Shown here: positions 52,487-61,734 of the stretch, in pieces | Layout of the letters: each line of letters begins with the position of its first letter | Numbering within the stretch: the first letter of the stretch is position 1 | Made by a program: the position numbers and the translations under genes | Assembly (NCBI RefSeq): GCF_004362665.1 | Contig: NZ_SNXR01000012.1 | Location: 248,001 to 312,000, forward strand | DNA length: 64,000 bases | Reading direction: 5' to 3' | Origin: Flavobacterium dankookense | Lineage (GTDB): Bacteria > Bacteroidota > Bacteroidia > Flavobacteriales > Flavobacteriaceae | The notes under the pieces: generated by a model | Seen by the model: only the letters and a program-made list of their open reading frames with translations | Database searches by the model: none | What the model was told of the DNA's origin: nothing

Positions 52487-52509
52487 ATAAATATATATTA
52501 ATTGAAAAT

Positions 52510-55500
52510 CTATATTTTTCGTCTATTATCATCTGATTGTGTGTCAATCAGTTTGTTGTAAGGATCAACGCCAACTTCAATTGGGTTTTCGTTTACGATG
52601 ATGGTAACAGAATTGTCTATTTTATTGACTTTTACTTTTTTCAAATACAATTCTTTTTCTGTTTTTTTGTCTTTGATGGTTTGTTCGCCAAATATTCCAA
52701 TTTCTACATAATCATTCAAAGGATACGACTCAATAGCATACTTTTCACCTTTTTTCTTGTAAGTTAATGTTTTGCCATTTTTGTCTTTAAAAACGCGTTT
52801 TCCATCGTCATTTGCTTTGTATTTCGCTACTTCAAAATTGATTTTCACTTCATATTTTCCGTTTGGTAATTTCTTTGAAGTTACATCTTCAATTCTGTTA
52901 TCATATAGTGTAATTGTTTCAAACATATCGTTGATTACATACTGCAAACTATCTGGAGTTGCAGCTCTTAACTCGTTTACTAATTCAATAGAATTGGTAT
53001 ATGGTGCTTCTTGGTAAGCTACTTTACTAATGTAATTTTTCAAGGCATCATTCATTTTTTTCTCACCAATAAAATCGCTCAATGCATACAATACTAATGA
53101 ACCTTTATTGTAATGAATATACTGTTGGTTTTCATTATACATCAAGGGTTGTTCTTTTTTCTCTTCAAAAGTTCTTCCTTGTAAATAACTGTCCAAAGCG
53201 TCTTTTAAAAATTTACGCATCTGAGATTTGCCATAGGTATGTTCCAAAACTTTCAACGAACTGTATTCAGATAAACTTTCAGAAAGCAATGTTGCACCCT
53301 GAACATTAGCTCCAATCACTTGATGTGCCCACCATTGATGCGCTACTTCATGCGAAGTTACTGAGAAAGGAAAATCCACGGCGTCTTTATCTTCATCATC
53401 TACAGCAGCAATAAATCCGATGGCTTCAGAGAACGGAATTGTATTAGCAAAGGATTGCGCAAACCCACCGCCAGTTCTAGGAAATTCAATAATACGAACT
53501 TGCTTGTGTTGGTATGGACTGAAATTTTTGGTGTAGTAATCTAATGATTTTTTCACACCAGAAATCATTCTGTCCACATTATAATCATGTCCTTTGTGGT
53601 AATAAATTTCAATGTTTACATCGTTCCATTTGTCTTTTTTCACTTCGTATTTACCCGAGTTAAAGGCGTAGAAATTAAGCATTGGTCTATCCATTTTATA
53701 ATGAAAATAATTTCTGCCGTCTTTGGTCCATTTTTTAGTTAAATAACCAGGAGCGATTGCTGTTTGATCGCCAGCTGTGCTAACTGTGGTTTCAAAAGTA
53801 ACCCAATCCGAATCGTTGCTGATATAGGTGTTTTTTCTAGCAATAGAATCGGTTGGTGATGGCATTCTGTCTTTTGGTTTTAAACCATATTTTTTTCTAA
53901 CATCATCATCGGTTAATTCGCCTTGATCAGAATAGCCAATACTTGGAAACATCGAGTTGTTTATAAATGTTCCGTTGTAAATTACAGGTGAATTATCAGT
54001 AAAAAGTGTGTTTGGTTTGTTCTTTTTTATAAATTTCATTTCAATAGAATCGCCAGGTAGTAATGGTTTTTCTAATTTATAAATGTCGAAATTATAAATA
54101 GTATCTTTAGAAATTACTTTGTTTTTTACATTAAAACTAACTTCTGTTTCGCCACTATGATTAATATATAGATTAGTAATGGCAACTTTAGTTTTATTTT
54201 TTAAGGTGTACGTTCCTTTGGCAACAAAATTTCGCTCTTCAGGAAATAAATCCATATCTACTTTTATATCAGTAATTCTTGGTTGAGGTAGGTTTTGGTA
54301 CTTTTTATATTTTTTTTCCCATTCTACCATTTCTTTTTCAACTTCATTTCCTGATTTATTTTCGTTGACAATATTGTCTTGATAATAAATTGTACTGCCA
54401 ATTGCTAAAAACCCAATTAAAGCGAATAAAGCCGGAATGGCAATTTTAGAAGTTAATCTTCTTTTGGCATCATTAAATCTTGCTTTGGCCGATTGACCAA
54501 TTCCGCGTGTCCAGAATAGAAGTGTCAAACAGAATAAAACAATTCCTAAGAGCAACCAATAGGTTTTATATAAAAGGTAGTTATTCAAACCATGACCATA
54601 ACCATTCATGTCGGAATATTCAAAACCTGAATCACTGTTATAGATGAAGATGTCTTGTTCTATTCCAATGGCAGGAAGGAATGATAATCCGATAGAAAGT
54701 AGTAATAAAACAAAGAAACCTAACAGATAATTTTTGAAAAGCGTTTGAATAAAAACCGCTAAAAGTGCCCAAATCACATAATGAATTAGTTTAAGTCCGA
54801 ATAATTCTTTGAGATAATGACCAATTTCAAAATCGTAAAAACCAGAATACATTTGGAATAAAATTCCTGCTATCATGATTACTAAAAGTAATACGATTTG
54901 CATTTTGATAATGGCAATAAATTTTGAACCTAGTAAAACCCAGTTTGGAATTGGTGTAGCGTCAATCAAATGGCTCATTCTAGCGGTTGCGCCACGATGA
55001 ATTAACATTCCTGCAAAAAGGAACGTAACTAAATTTATAAATAATCCAAAAGTTCCACCAGGAATTAAGAGCATTTGCCAAGTTACAGGATAGGTTTCTG
55101 TTCCAAAAATAGCTCCAGCTGTTGTTGCTGCAATAAGGATAAACATTAATCCAACGACTAGAATACTGATGAAAACCCAGTTTTTTACAATGAATTTAAA
55201 GTCTAAGTTGGATAAACTCCAAGTAGTTTTTAGATTTTGCAAAAACGAATAGTCAAAGTCAACTTTTGGCAAGTTTATTTTTGTAATTCCTCCAAAATTA
55301 TTTTTTACAATTCGTTCTTCATTTTTACTTTTCCCGATGGTTAAAGCACTTTGTGTAAAAGAAAAATAACGATACATCAATCCTAAAATCAAAAGCGAAA
55401 CACCAAACCAAAGTAAACGGTTGTAAAGAACAACACCTTCAAAAGGTAGAAGATTGTTGTTTTTTTCATACATCGTCCAATATTGTGTGTAATAATTTAA

Positions 55501-56157
55501 TGCATCAGAGCCAAAAGGTTCAAAAAGTGCAACCATATAGCGATTTTCAGCATCATTTGTAAAACTACCTACAATACTTTGAACAAAAAGAAGTAAAATT
55601 ACAGTGATGAATCCAACCGAAATGTTTCGAGTAATCGTAACTACTGAAAAAATGATTACACCATAGAAAAACAAATTTGGAATAATGAATATTAAATAAC
55701 TCTGAACATAAGCTATAAAACGATGTGGACCAAGTAAATCTTCATTTACATAGGGCAAAAAAGACGCTAAAAAAGCTGCTAAACCTACAAAAAGAGTAAT
55801 AATAACAACTACTAAAAACGAACTAAAGAATTTCCCAAGAAGATAATCTCGTTTTGTAAACGGATAGGAAAATAATATAGAATGCATGTTGTATTTAAAA
55901 TCTCTATAGACAGATGCTCCAATAATGGATGGCAACAAGAAATAAATAAATACAGTTAATCCATTCAGAATTCCATTTAATGCAATGGGTGAATTGGATA
56001 TTGCTCTAGAGGATGTTGTAGTTTTAAAACTATCAAAAACACCCAAACTACTTGCCATAATAAGTAATGTTAGCAAGAAGAAAATTCCAGAATATATATA
56101 AAAAGCAGGGTTTTTAAACCATCTTTTTAATTCGAAAGTAAATATAGTTCCAAACAT
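52510..56157 (-). CDS. ABC permease fused to M1-type peptidase
   Basis: 1215 aa. The N-terminal half holds about 12 helices arranged as two ABC-2-type permease units (residues about 1-250 and 310-580). After a helix near 575-595 an extracytoplasmic M1-like part follows, with His936-Glu937-x-x-His940 (SVTSHEVAHQWWAHQ) and Glu960 (LLSESLSEY); the His-Glu gap is one residue longer than the M1 standard. The fusion is widespread in Bacteroidetes. It is coupled to its ATPase (gap 1 bp). Substrate unknown; perhaps export or surface processing of peptides. Confidence 0.93.
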   Translation of the reverse strand: MFGTIFTFELKRWFKNPAFYIYSGIFFLLTLLIMASSLGVFDSFKTTTSSRAISNSPIALNGILNGLTVFIYFLLPSIIGASVYRDFKYNMHSILFSYPFTKRDYLLGKFFSSFLVVVIITLFVGLAAFLASFLPYVNEDLLGPHRFIAYVQSYLIFIIPNLFFYGVIIFSVVTITRNISVGFITVILLLFVQSIVGSFTNDAENRYMVALFEPFGSDALNYYTQYWTMYEKNNNLLPFEGVVLYNRLLWFGVSLLILGLMYRYFSFTQSALTIGKSKNEERIVKNNFGGITKINLPKVDFDYSFLQNLKTTWSLSNLDFKFIVKNWVFISILVVGLMFILIAATTAGAIFGTETYPVTWQMLLIPGGTFGLFINLVTFLFAGMLIHRGATARMSHLIDATPIPNWVLLGSKFIAIIKMQIVLLLVIMIAGILFQMYSGFYDFEIGHYLKELFGLKLIHYVIWALLAVFIQTLFKNYLLGFFVLLLLSIGLSFLPAIGIEQDIFIYNSDSGFEYSDMNGYGHGLNNYLLYKTYWLLLGIVLFCLTLLFWTRGIGQSAKARFNDAKRRLTSKIAIPALFALIGFLAIGSTIYYQDNIVNENKSGNEVEKEMVEWEKKYKKYQNLPQPRITDIKVDMDLFPEERNFVAKGTYTLKNKTKVAITNLYINHSGETEVSFNVKNKVISKDTIYNFDIYKLEKPLLPGDSIEMKFIKKNKPNTLFTDNSPVIYNGTFINNSMFPSIGYSDQGELTDDDVRKKYGLKPKDRMPSPTDSIARKNTYISNDSDWVTFETTVSTAGDQTAIAPGYLTKKWTKDGRNYFHYKMDRPMLNFYAFNSGKYEVKKDKWNDVNIEIYYHKGHDYNVDRMISGVKKSLDYYTKNFSPYQHKQVRIIEFPRTGGGFAQSFANTIPFSEAIGFIAAVDDEDKDAVDFPFSVTSHEVAHQWWAHQVIGANVQGATLLSESLSEYSSLKVLEHTYGKSQMRKFLKDALDSYLQGRTFEEKKEQPLMYNENQQYIHYNKGSLVLYALSDFIGEKKMNDALKNYISKVAYQEAPYTNSIELVNELRAATPDSLQYVINDMFETITLYDNRIEDVTSKKLPNGKYEVKINFEVAKYKANDDGKRVFKDKNGKTLTYKKKGEKYAIESYPLNDYVEIGIFGEQTIKDKKTEKELYLKKVKVNKIDNSVTIIVNENPIEVGVDPYNKLIDTQSDDNRRKI

Positions 56158-56158
56158 A

Positions 56159-57034
56159 TTATTGGTCGTTTTTAAGTGCTACAAAATATACATCTTCTAG
56201 TTGAGGTGTGCTTTTTGAGAAACTATCATTTGGTTTTTCGGTGCTGTGAACTCGAATGTTTAATGTATTGTCTTGGTTGTAGTTTGACGAAATCACATTA
56301 ACTTCTTTTTCATATTTTTCTAATTCTTCACGTTCGATTATTTTGGTCCAAATTTGACCTTCTAATGCTTCAGTTGCAGCTTTTGGGGTGTTTTGAGTTA
56401 GTATTTTTCCTCCGTTAAGAATAGCAACTTCTGTACATAATTCTTTTACATCATCTACAATATGAGTAGAAAAAATAACGGTATGATTGGTTCCAATTTC
56501 TCTTAAAACATTTAGAAAACGATGTCTTTCCGCTGGATCTAATCCTGCTGTTGGTTCGTCAACAATGATAAGTTTTGGATTATTTAAAAGCAATTGTGCA
56601 ATTCCAAAACGCTGTTTCATTCCACCAGAATAACCACTTACGTTTTTCATTCGAACATCCCAAAGATTAGTTACTTCTAGTACTTCTTTTACAATTGCTT
56701 TTCTATCGCTAGCTGAAGCAATTCCTTTTAATCTGGCAAAATAATCCAATAAATTTTCGGCAGACATGCTAGGATAAACGCCAAATTCTTGAGGCAAATA
56801 ACCTAGAACTTTTCGCAATGCAATTTGATCATCAAGAACATTGATTCCATCAAAAGTTATACTTCCAGAGTCTGGTTTTTGTAGCGTAGCAATAGTTCGC
56901 ATTAAGGATGATTTTCCTGCGCCATTTGGACCAAGAAGGCCAAACATTCCTGTACCAATTTCAAGGTTAAGATTATCAAGCGCTTTTACGCCATTAGAAT
57001 AGGTCTTACTTAAATTATTTATTTGAAGTTTCAT
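56159..57034 (-). CDS. ABC transporter ATP-binding protein
   Basis: 291 aa. Walker A GPNGAGKS (35-42), Q-loop YLPQEFGVYP, signature YSGGMKQR, Walker B LIIVDEPTAGLD, switch His in IFSTHIVDD. The C-terminal 75 residues form an accessory region. It powers the fused permease/peptidase encoded 1 bp downstream. Confidence 0.96.
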   Translation of the reverse strand: MKLQINNLSKTYSNGVKALDNLNLEIGTGMFGLLGPNGAGKSSLMRTIATLQKPDSGSITFDGINVLDDQIALRKVLGYLPQEFGVYPSMSAENLLDYFARLKGIASASDRKAIVKEVLEVTNLWDVRMKNVSGYSGGMKQRFGIAQLLLNNPKLIIVDEPTAGLDPAERHRFLNVLREIGTNHTVIFSTHIVDDVKELCTEVAILNGGKILTQNTPKAATEALEGQIWTKIIEREELEKYEKEVNVISSNYNQDNTLNIRVHSTEKPNDSFSKSTPQLEDVYFVALKNDQ

Positions 57035-57165
57035 AAAATGGATTTTTGTTTTCTAATTGGTGTCAATTTAAGCTTATTGTTACACTTCTTCAAATTAATT
57101 TTAACATTTTAGTAAAAAATAAAAAGGAATAAGGTCGTTTTTACTCAAAAACCTATACAACTTTG

Positions 57166-57173
57166 TAACTTTG
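57166..57173 (+). promoter_or_regulatory. candidate -7 box (TAACTTTG) for thiL
   Basis: TAACTTTG lies 22 nt before the thiL ATG. There is no TPP riboswitch-like structure in the short leader. Confidence 0.5.
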
Positions 57174-57194
57174 CCAACTTGAAAACACAAAATT

Positions 57195-58241
57195 ATGCTA
57201 GAAGATAAAACGCCACAACGAACTTCACTTTCTCAATTGGGTGAGTTTGGTTTGATTGAACATTTAACGAAAAATTTCGATGTAAAAAACAACTCAACAC
57301 TAAAAAGCATTGGTGATGATGCTGCTGTTTTAGATTTTGCAGACAAAAAAGTAGTTGTTTCCACTGATTTGTTGATTGAAGGTGTTCATTTTGATTTATC
57401 ATACATGCCGTTGCGTCATTTGGGTTATAAAGCGGTTGTAGTGAATGTTTCTGATATTTGCGCAATGAATGCTAGAGCTACACAAATTACTGTTTCAGTG
57501 GCAGTTTCTAATCGTTTTCCACTAGAAGCTTTGGAAGAGTTGTTTGATGGCATTGCATTAGCTGCAAAATTCTATAATGTCGATGTTATCGGTGGTGATA
57601 CAACGTCATCTCAAAAAGGATTAATTATTTCAATTACAGCAATTGGCGAAGCAAATGAAGACGAAATTGTGTATCGAAATGGTGCAAAAGAAGGAGATTT
57701 ATTAGTGGTTTCTGGCGATTTAGGTTCGGCATATATGGGATTGCAGGTTTTAGAACGCGAAAAGCAAGTGTTTCAAGTAAATCCTAACAATCAGCCCGAT
57801 TTAGATGCTTATACATATTTGATAGAAAGACAATTACGTCCAGAAGCGCGACATGATATTAAAGAATTATTGTCAAAATTGGAAGTAAAACCAACGTCAA
57901 TGATTGATATTTCGGATGGATTATCGTCTGAAATCATTCATATTTGTAAACAAAGTAAAGTCGGCTGCAATTTATACGAAGAAAAAATCCCTGTTGATCC
58001 TCAGTTTATTAATGTATGTGAGGAATTCAATATCGATTCAACAACTGTTGCTATAAATGGAGGTGAAGATTATGAATTGTTATTCACCATTGCTATGGAT
58101 GATTTTGATAAGATTAAAGCCAACCCAAATTTTACAGTTATTGGGCACATGGTTGGAGAAAGTGAAGGAATACACCTAATCACTAGAGCAAACACTAAAA
58201 TTCCGCTAAAAGCTCGTGGATGGAATGCGATGGAAGAATAA
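57195..58241 (+). CDS. thiL: thiamine-monophosphate kinase
   Basis: 348 aa. AIR-synthase-fold kinase: SIGDDAAVLDF, STDLLIEGVHFDLSYM, VVNVSDICAMNARATQ, GGDTTSSQKG, MIDISDGLSSEI and AINGGEDYELLFT, all metal- and phosphate-binding motifs of ThiL. It makes thiamine diphosphate from the monophosphate. It stands alone, without other thiamine genes here. Confidence 0.97.
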   Translation: MLEDKTPQRTSLSQLGEFGLIEHLTKNFDVKNNSTLKSIGDDAAVLDFADKKVVVSTDLLIEGVHFDLSYMPLRHLGYKAVVVNVSDICAMNARATQITVSVAVSNRFPLEALEELFDGIALAAKFYNVDVIGGDTTSSQKGLIISITAIGEANEDEIVYRNGAKEGDLLVVSGDLGSAYMGLQVLEREKQVFQVNPNNQPDLDAYTYLIERQLRPEARHDIKELLSKLEVKPTSMIDISDGLSSEIIHICKQSKVGCNLYEEKIPVDPQFINVCEEFNIDSTTVAINGGEDYELLFTIAMDDFDKIKANPNFTVIGHMVGESEGIHLITRANTKIPLKARGWNAMEE

Positions 58242-58278
58242 AAAAAGCGTCTTATTTTAAAAATGAGACGCTTTTTTT
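58240..58278. terminator. bidirectional terminator between thiL and the response regulator
   Basis: AAAAAAGCGTCTTATTTT / AAAATGAGACGCTTTTTT around one base, serving both convergent genes. Confidence 0.93.
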
Positions 58279-58282
58279 GGTT

Positions 58283-58948
58283 TTATATAATTCCTTTTTC
58301 TTTGGCGGCTTCAACAAGTTCTTCATCAGAGCAATATTCTACGCCGAGAGTAATTTTAATCTTTGCTTTTCTGTTTTCGATACTGTTTGGCGAAAGCGGA
58401 ATGTATTTGATTAATTCGTTTCCTGGAACACCTTTTGATAATTGGTAAATAATTTGCGTATCAATAGTATCTAAATTATGATCGAAATTTTGTTTGTGAC
58501 CAATTAGTTTTATAACGGTTTGACTGTAATAGTTTTCGTCGTGCAAGATTCTATCCATCGCAAAGATCAATTCATCAAAAGTAATATCGTTTTTAATGAT
58601 TAATCCGCTTGGGTTTATGTTTCTTACGATATTGTTTACTTTCTCTGTTTCTGAGTGCATCGTTAGCAAGATAACCTTGCATTCTGGCATTGTTTCGTGC
58701 ATTAACATGGCTAAATCTTCACCAGATCGTATGCCTTTTTCAGCATATTCTGGCATACTGATGTCAAACATCGCCATTTGAAAATCATTTTTTGGATCGG
58801 TAATAGCTTCATATCCAGCTTTGCAATCACCAGCTTGAGTAACGGTGAATTCATAACCTTGTTCGCTATACTTATTTAGTGCATTTCTATATGCTTGAAT
58901 GATGAAAGGATGATCATCTACAATTAAAACGTTGATTGGGCTTTTCAT
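58283..58948 (-). CDS. NarL/LuxR-type response regulator
   Basis: 221 aa. Receiver with acidic pair DD (11-12), phospho-acceptor Asp62 (MAMFDISMPEY), Thr in LLTMHSE and Lys in LIIKND. A LuxR-type HTH follows (DTQIIYQLSKGVPGNELIKYIPLSPNSIENRKAKIKITLG), with a short extra C-terminal helix. Its start overlaps the stop of the kinase gene by 1 bp, so the two are a cognate pair. Confidence 0.95.
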   Translation of the reverse strand: MKSPINVLIVDDHPFIIQAYRNALNKYSEQGYEFTVTQAGDCKAGYEAITDPKNDFQMAMFDISMPEYAEKGIRSGEDLAMLMHETMPECKVILLTMHSETEKVNNIVRNINPSGLIIKNDITFDELIFAMDRILHDENYYSQTVIKLIGHKQNFDHNLDTIDTQIIYQLSKGVPGNELIKYIPLSPNSIENRKAKIKITLGVEYCSDEELVEAAKEKGII

Positions 58949-60993
58949 TAAGTTTCAATTATTTCTTTTTTAGTTTCTATTGGTATTGTTATTATTATGG
59001 ATGTTCCAGTTCCTTTTATTGAACTAATATCTATTATTCCGTTGCATTCGTGTGTTCTTGAAATCATGTTTTGAACACCTATTCCTTTATTTTTTTTGTT
59101 TACATCAAAACCTTCACCGTTGTCTAGTATTGTTAAAACTAAATTTTCCTCTATTTTTTTAAATTCAACGTTAATTTGAGTTGCTTTTGCATACTTATTT
59201 ATGTTTTGCAAACTTTCTTGAAGCATGCGATACATGTTGATTTTTGTGGTGTTATTTATTTTATCCCATTGTATAGTGTTGTCGATATAATGAACTAATT
59301 CTGCTTCGTGTGATGCATTTTGTTCTTCTAGCAAATTTGAAACGATGGAGACAAAGTTATTAATTAAAACTTGTTTTTCTCTATTAAGGTCGTGTGAAAT
59401 TTCACGAATGTCTTGTTCGATGTTTTTCAACTCTTCTAGATAACCTAATCTTTTCTTTATAGATTCTTCGTCAGTCTTACCATTTAAGCTGTCTAAGTTA
59501 AGGCGAGCGCCAAACATTCTACCTAAAACACCATCGTGAAGGTCTCGAGCTATTTTCTTCTTTTCTTCAGTTCTACTTTCGTCGATAATGTTTTGTTGAG
59601 AAATTAATAGGTTATAAATATCTTCATTGGCTTTTTGTTGTGCTTGTTTATAAACCAATTCGCGCGTTCTTGCTCGTTGTGCTCTAACAATAAATAACAA
59701 GGATACAACAACCATAACACCTAAAAAAACATAAAGTAAGGTTCTGTTTTTTTCTTCTAGTTTACCTTTTTCTTCGATTATTTCATCTGTTTCGAGTTGG
59801 ATACGAGCGAATTTTTCTTGGGATAAGATTTCTATATTTCTAATGCTATCACTCAATCGGATGTATTCTTTTGAATATGAGGAAGCATTTTTTGTATCAA
59901 TTAAAGATGCTTGCTTAAGCGCAGGAAGATAATCCCTGAGTGTTTTTTCTTTTTTTGCCAAAGATAAAGCTTCTGTAATAAATCTTTTAGAAGAAGATGT
60001 ATCTTTTATTTGTCGATAATATTCTGATAAATGAACTTTACTTAAAACAATTAAATTGGGATAGTTTAACTCTTCTCTTATTTTTAATGCTTCTAAAATA
60101 AGTTTGTATGCCTTGTCTAAATCACCAACTTTAAGGTAAGAAAAGCCTAAATTATCTAGTAATAAACTGTAAAGTTCAGGATCATCATTTTTTATTGATT
60201 TATTTTTTAAACCTGATGAAAAATATTCAATAGATTTAGAATAATTTCCTTTTCTTTGATAAGACAGTCCAATATTGTTCAAACAAGTTTCTCTGTTGAA
60301 TTGTCCTAAAAGACTATTAGTCTTGCTGATAATGTTTAAACCGTTGTTGAAGTATTGTATTGCTTTATCATAATCTTTGGTTTCTAATGAAGTTAAACCC
60401 ATCATAACAGAAGTAGCATAAAGATTGTCAATCTCGTTGTTTTTTTTGGAAATTAAATATGCATTATTCAACGTTCTGTCTGCGCCAGTGTAATCACCAG
60501 CATCAAATTGAATTATACTTTTATTAATTAAAATAAATGAAAGGCCTTCTTTGTTTTTGAGTTTTTTTAAAATTTTCTCAGATTCTGTATAGTAAATGAA
60601 GGCACTATCTGGATTTATTAAATTTTTATAGTAATTTCCCTTAATTCTGTATGCTTGTGCTAAATGAAAACTGTCTTTTGATTTTAAAGAAAGTTTAGCT
60701 AATAAATTAGCGGAATTTAAAAAATCATTTTCAAAGTTATTTTTGTATAAATCTTTTGTTAATTCAAACAATTTACCTCGGGTAATTGAATCGTTTTGTT
60801 GATTTTTTAAAACATTAAGTGATTTTTTAAAATATTTTAGTTTTTCAGATGACTTTGCACCTTTTCTTTGAGCTTTGATTAAATAGAGTGAAGAACTATC
60901 GTTTATGGTTTTTTCAATAGCTTTATTTCCATTAGTGTCATTACATCCAAATGGTAAAAACAACAACAATAAAAAAGAGAAATAATTTTTCAA
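58948..60993 (-). CDS. lipoprotein-like TPR sensor histidine kinase
   Basis: 681 aa. The N-terminus MKNYFSFLLLLFLPFGC has a lipobox-like end (Cys17). About 370 residues of extracytoplasmic TPR repeats follow (AQAYRIKGNYYKNLINPDSAFIYY, CLNNIGLSYQRKGNYSKSIEYF, LDNLGFSYLKVGDLDKAYK). A transmembrane helix lies near 419-436, then a HisKA_3 dimerisation domain with His486 (KKIARDLHDGVLGRMF) and a HATPase_c domain (TILDNGEGFD, GIGVQNMISR). The TPR sensor suggests binding of a peptide or protein. A TACATTTG box lies 17 nt upstream. Confidence 0.93.
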   Translation of the reverse strand: MKNYFSFLLLLFLPFGCNDTNGNKAIEKTINDSSSLYLIKAQRKGAKSSEKLKYFKKSLNVLKNQQNDSITRGKLFELTKDLYKNNFENDFLNSANLLAKLSLKSKDSFHLAQAYRIKGNYYKNLINPDSAFIYYTESEKILKKLKNKEGLSFILINKSIIQFDAGDYTGADRTLNNAYLISKKNNEIDNLYATSVMMGLTSLETKDYDKAIQYFNNGLNIISKTNSLLGQFNRETCLNNIGLSYQRKGNYSKSIEYFSSGLKNKSIKNDDPELYSLLLDNLGFSYLKVGDLDKAYKLILEALKIREELNYPNLIVLSKVHLSEYYRQIKDTSSSKRFITEALSLAKKEKTLRDYLPALKQASLIDTKNASSYSKEYIRLSDSIRNIEILSQEKFARIQLETDEIIEEKGKLEEKNRTLLYVFLGVMVVVSLLFIVRAQRARTRELVYKQAQQKANEDIYNLLISQQNIIDESRTEEKKKIARDLHDGVLGRMFGARLNLDSLNGKTDEESIKKRLGYLEELKNIEQDIREISHDLNREKQVLINNFVSIVSNLLEEQNASHEAELVHYIDNTIQWDKINNTTKINMYRMLQESLQNINKYAKATQINVEFKKIEENLVLTILDNGEGFDVNKKNKGIGVQNMISRTHECNGIIDISSIKGTGTSIIITIPIETKKEIIET

Positions 60994-61009
60994 GACAAAA
61001 AATATTTCT

Positions 61010-61017
61010 CAAATGTA
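61010..61017 (-). promoter_or_regulatory. candidate -7 box (TACATTTG) for the TPR kinase
   Basis: The minus-strand box lies after the terminator of the repeat-peptide gene, so the kinase probably has its own promoter with a leader of about 10 nt. Confidence 0.45.
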
Positions 61018-61028
61018 CTAAAGACTAT

Positions 61029-61066
61029 TTAAAAAAAAAAACCATCCTCAATTTAGGATGGTTTTT
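61029..61066 (-). terminator. terminator of the repeat-peptide gene
   Basis: The stem AAACCATCCT / AGGATGGTTT is followed on the minus strand by about 11 T residues, 20 bp after the stop codon. It makes the peptide gene a separate transcript. Confidence 0.88.
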
Positions 61067-61086
61067 GTTGTATCTATTAAAGTAAA

Positions 61087-61338
61087 TTATTCACCTACTA
61101 CTGGTTTTTTTCCTCCAGAAGTAAATTCACCTACTACTGGTTTTTTTCCTCCAGAAGTAAATTCACCTACTACTGGTTTTTTTCCTCCAGAAGTGTATTC
61201 ACCTACTACTGGTTTTTTTCCTCCAGAAGTATATTCACCTACTACTGGTTTCTTACCACCACTTTCAGTTGGAGTTGTAAAAGATGTTATCAACAGCATA
61301 AGTGTTAATAATCCGAATGTTTGAGCTAATTTTTTCAT
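61087..61338 (-). CDS. exported repeat peptide, five SGGKKPVVGE units
   Basis: 83 aa. Hydrophobic, signal-peptide-like start (MKKLAQTFGLLTLMLLITSF), then five identical decapeptides SGGKKPVVGE separated by YT, YT, FT and FT; the protein ends on the last Glu. The 36-bp units (61090-61263) are nearly identical at DNA level. The antisense frame is also open because the unit is a multiple of three, but only this strand has a signal sequence and terminator. No family is recognised. It lies between a LytTR gene and a TPR kinase gene on the same strand. Confidence 0.8.
   Translation of the reverse strand: MKKLAQTFGLLTLMLLITSFTTPTESGGKKPVVGEYTSGGKKPVVGEYTSGGKKPVVGEFTSGGKKPVVGEFTSGGKKPVVGE
61090..61263 (-). 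repeat. 36-bp coding tandem repeat, five units
   Basis: The plus-strand unit contains TTCACCTACTACTGGTTT followed by TTTTCCTCCAGAAGTA. Units differ only by the A/T change that switches Phe and Tyr, by GTG for GTA in one, and by several changes in the first-translated unit. This indicates recent expansion or gene conversion. Confidence 0.92.
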
Positions 61339-61541
61339 AATTTGAGACTTTATATTATTAGTATTTGACTTTGTTGTTTCGGTGTGCGCCTTTTACGATT
61401 TGAGGCATTAAGACACTTTCACGATGTAAAACTAGAAAGGATATGCTTTTCAATCGCAATGAAATCAATGGTTTATGGTAGAATGCATCCGTTTGATAGT
61501 GAATGACACTCAAATCGTGGTGGATGATTTTTGAATATTTT

Positions 61542-61582
61542 GCTATTTAGTTCAAAATTTGACTCCTACAGCTATTTAGTTT
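61542..61582. promoter_or_regulatory. direct repeat GCTATTTAGTT, 29 bp apart
   Basis: Two exact 11-bp copies at 61542-61552 and 61571-61581. Paired direct repeats are the typical binding pattern of LytTR regulators, though 29 bp is longer than the best-known spacing of about 21 bp. Confidence 0.45.
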
Positions 61583-61678
61583 CGATCTAGCGAGTCTTTT
61601 TTTTGGTTTTGTGAACGTTGATTCAAAAAAATAAAGTGGTCTTAAATCGATTCTAAATCGTTTTGTTTTTAGAAATAA

Positions 61679-61710
61679 AAAAAAGCAACTGGAGTTTTCA
61701 GTTGCTTTTG
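61679..61710 (-). terminator. terminator of the LytTR gene
   Basis: The stem AAAAGCAACTG / CAGTTGCTTTT is followed by T residues on the minus strand. Confidence 0.85.
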
Positions 61711-61734
61711 AGTATAAAATATTTTATGGAATTT

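Larger units (their letters stand above)
61339..61734. other. 395-bp regulatory-looking region upstream of the repeat peptide
   Basis: There is no ORF of coding character and no TAnnTTTG box facing the peptide gene. It holds a direct repeat GCTATTTAGTT at 61542 and 61571 and a distant inverted repeat ACGATTTGAG (61395-61404) / CTCAAATCGT (61509-61518). The LytTR terminator lies at its far end. A long leader RNA or complex promoter is possible. Confidence 0.6.

Noticed and set aside
57035..57194. TPP riboswitch ahead of thiL
   Set aside because: The leader from the predicted start point is only about 15 nt and carries no THI-box motif.
61090..61263. Five 36-bp direct repeats that could look like a CRISPR array
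   Set aside because: The repeats are head to tail with no unique spacers, are in frame, and encode identical decapeptides after a signal-peptide-like start; no cas genes are present.
61058..61324. Antisense open frame across the repeat peptide (VNSPTTGFFPPE repeats)
   Set aside because: It is open only because the unit is a multiple of three. It lacks a signal sequence, starts inside the terminator, and the opposite frame has a proper start and terminator.
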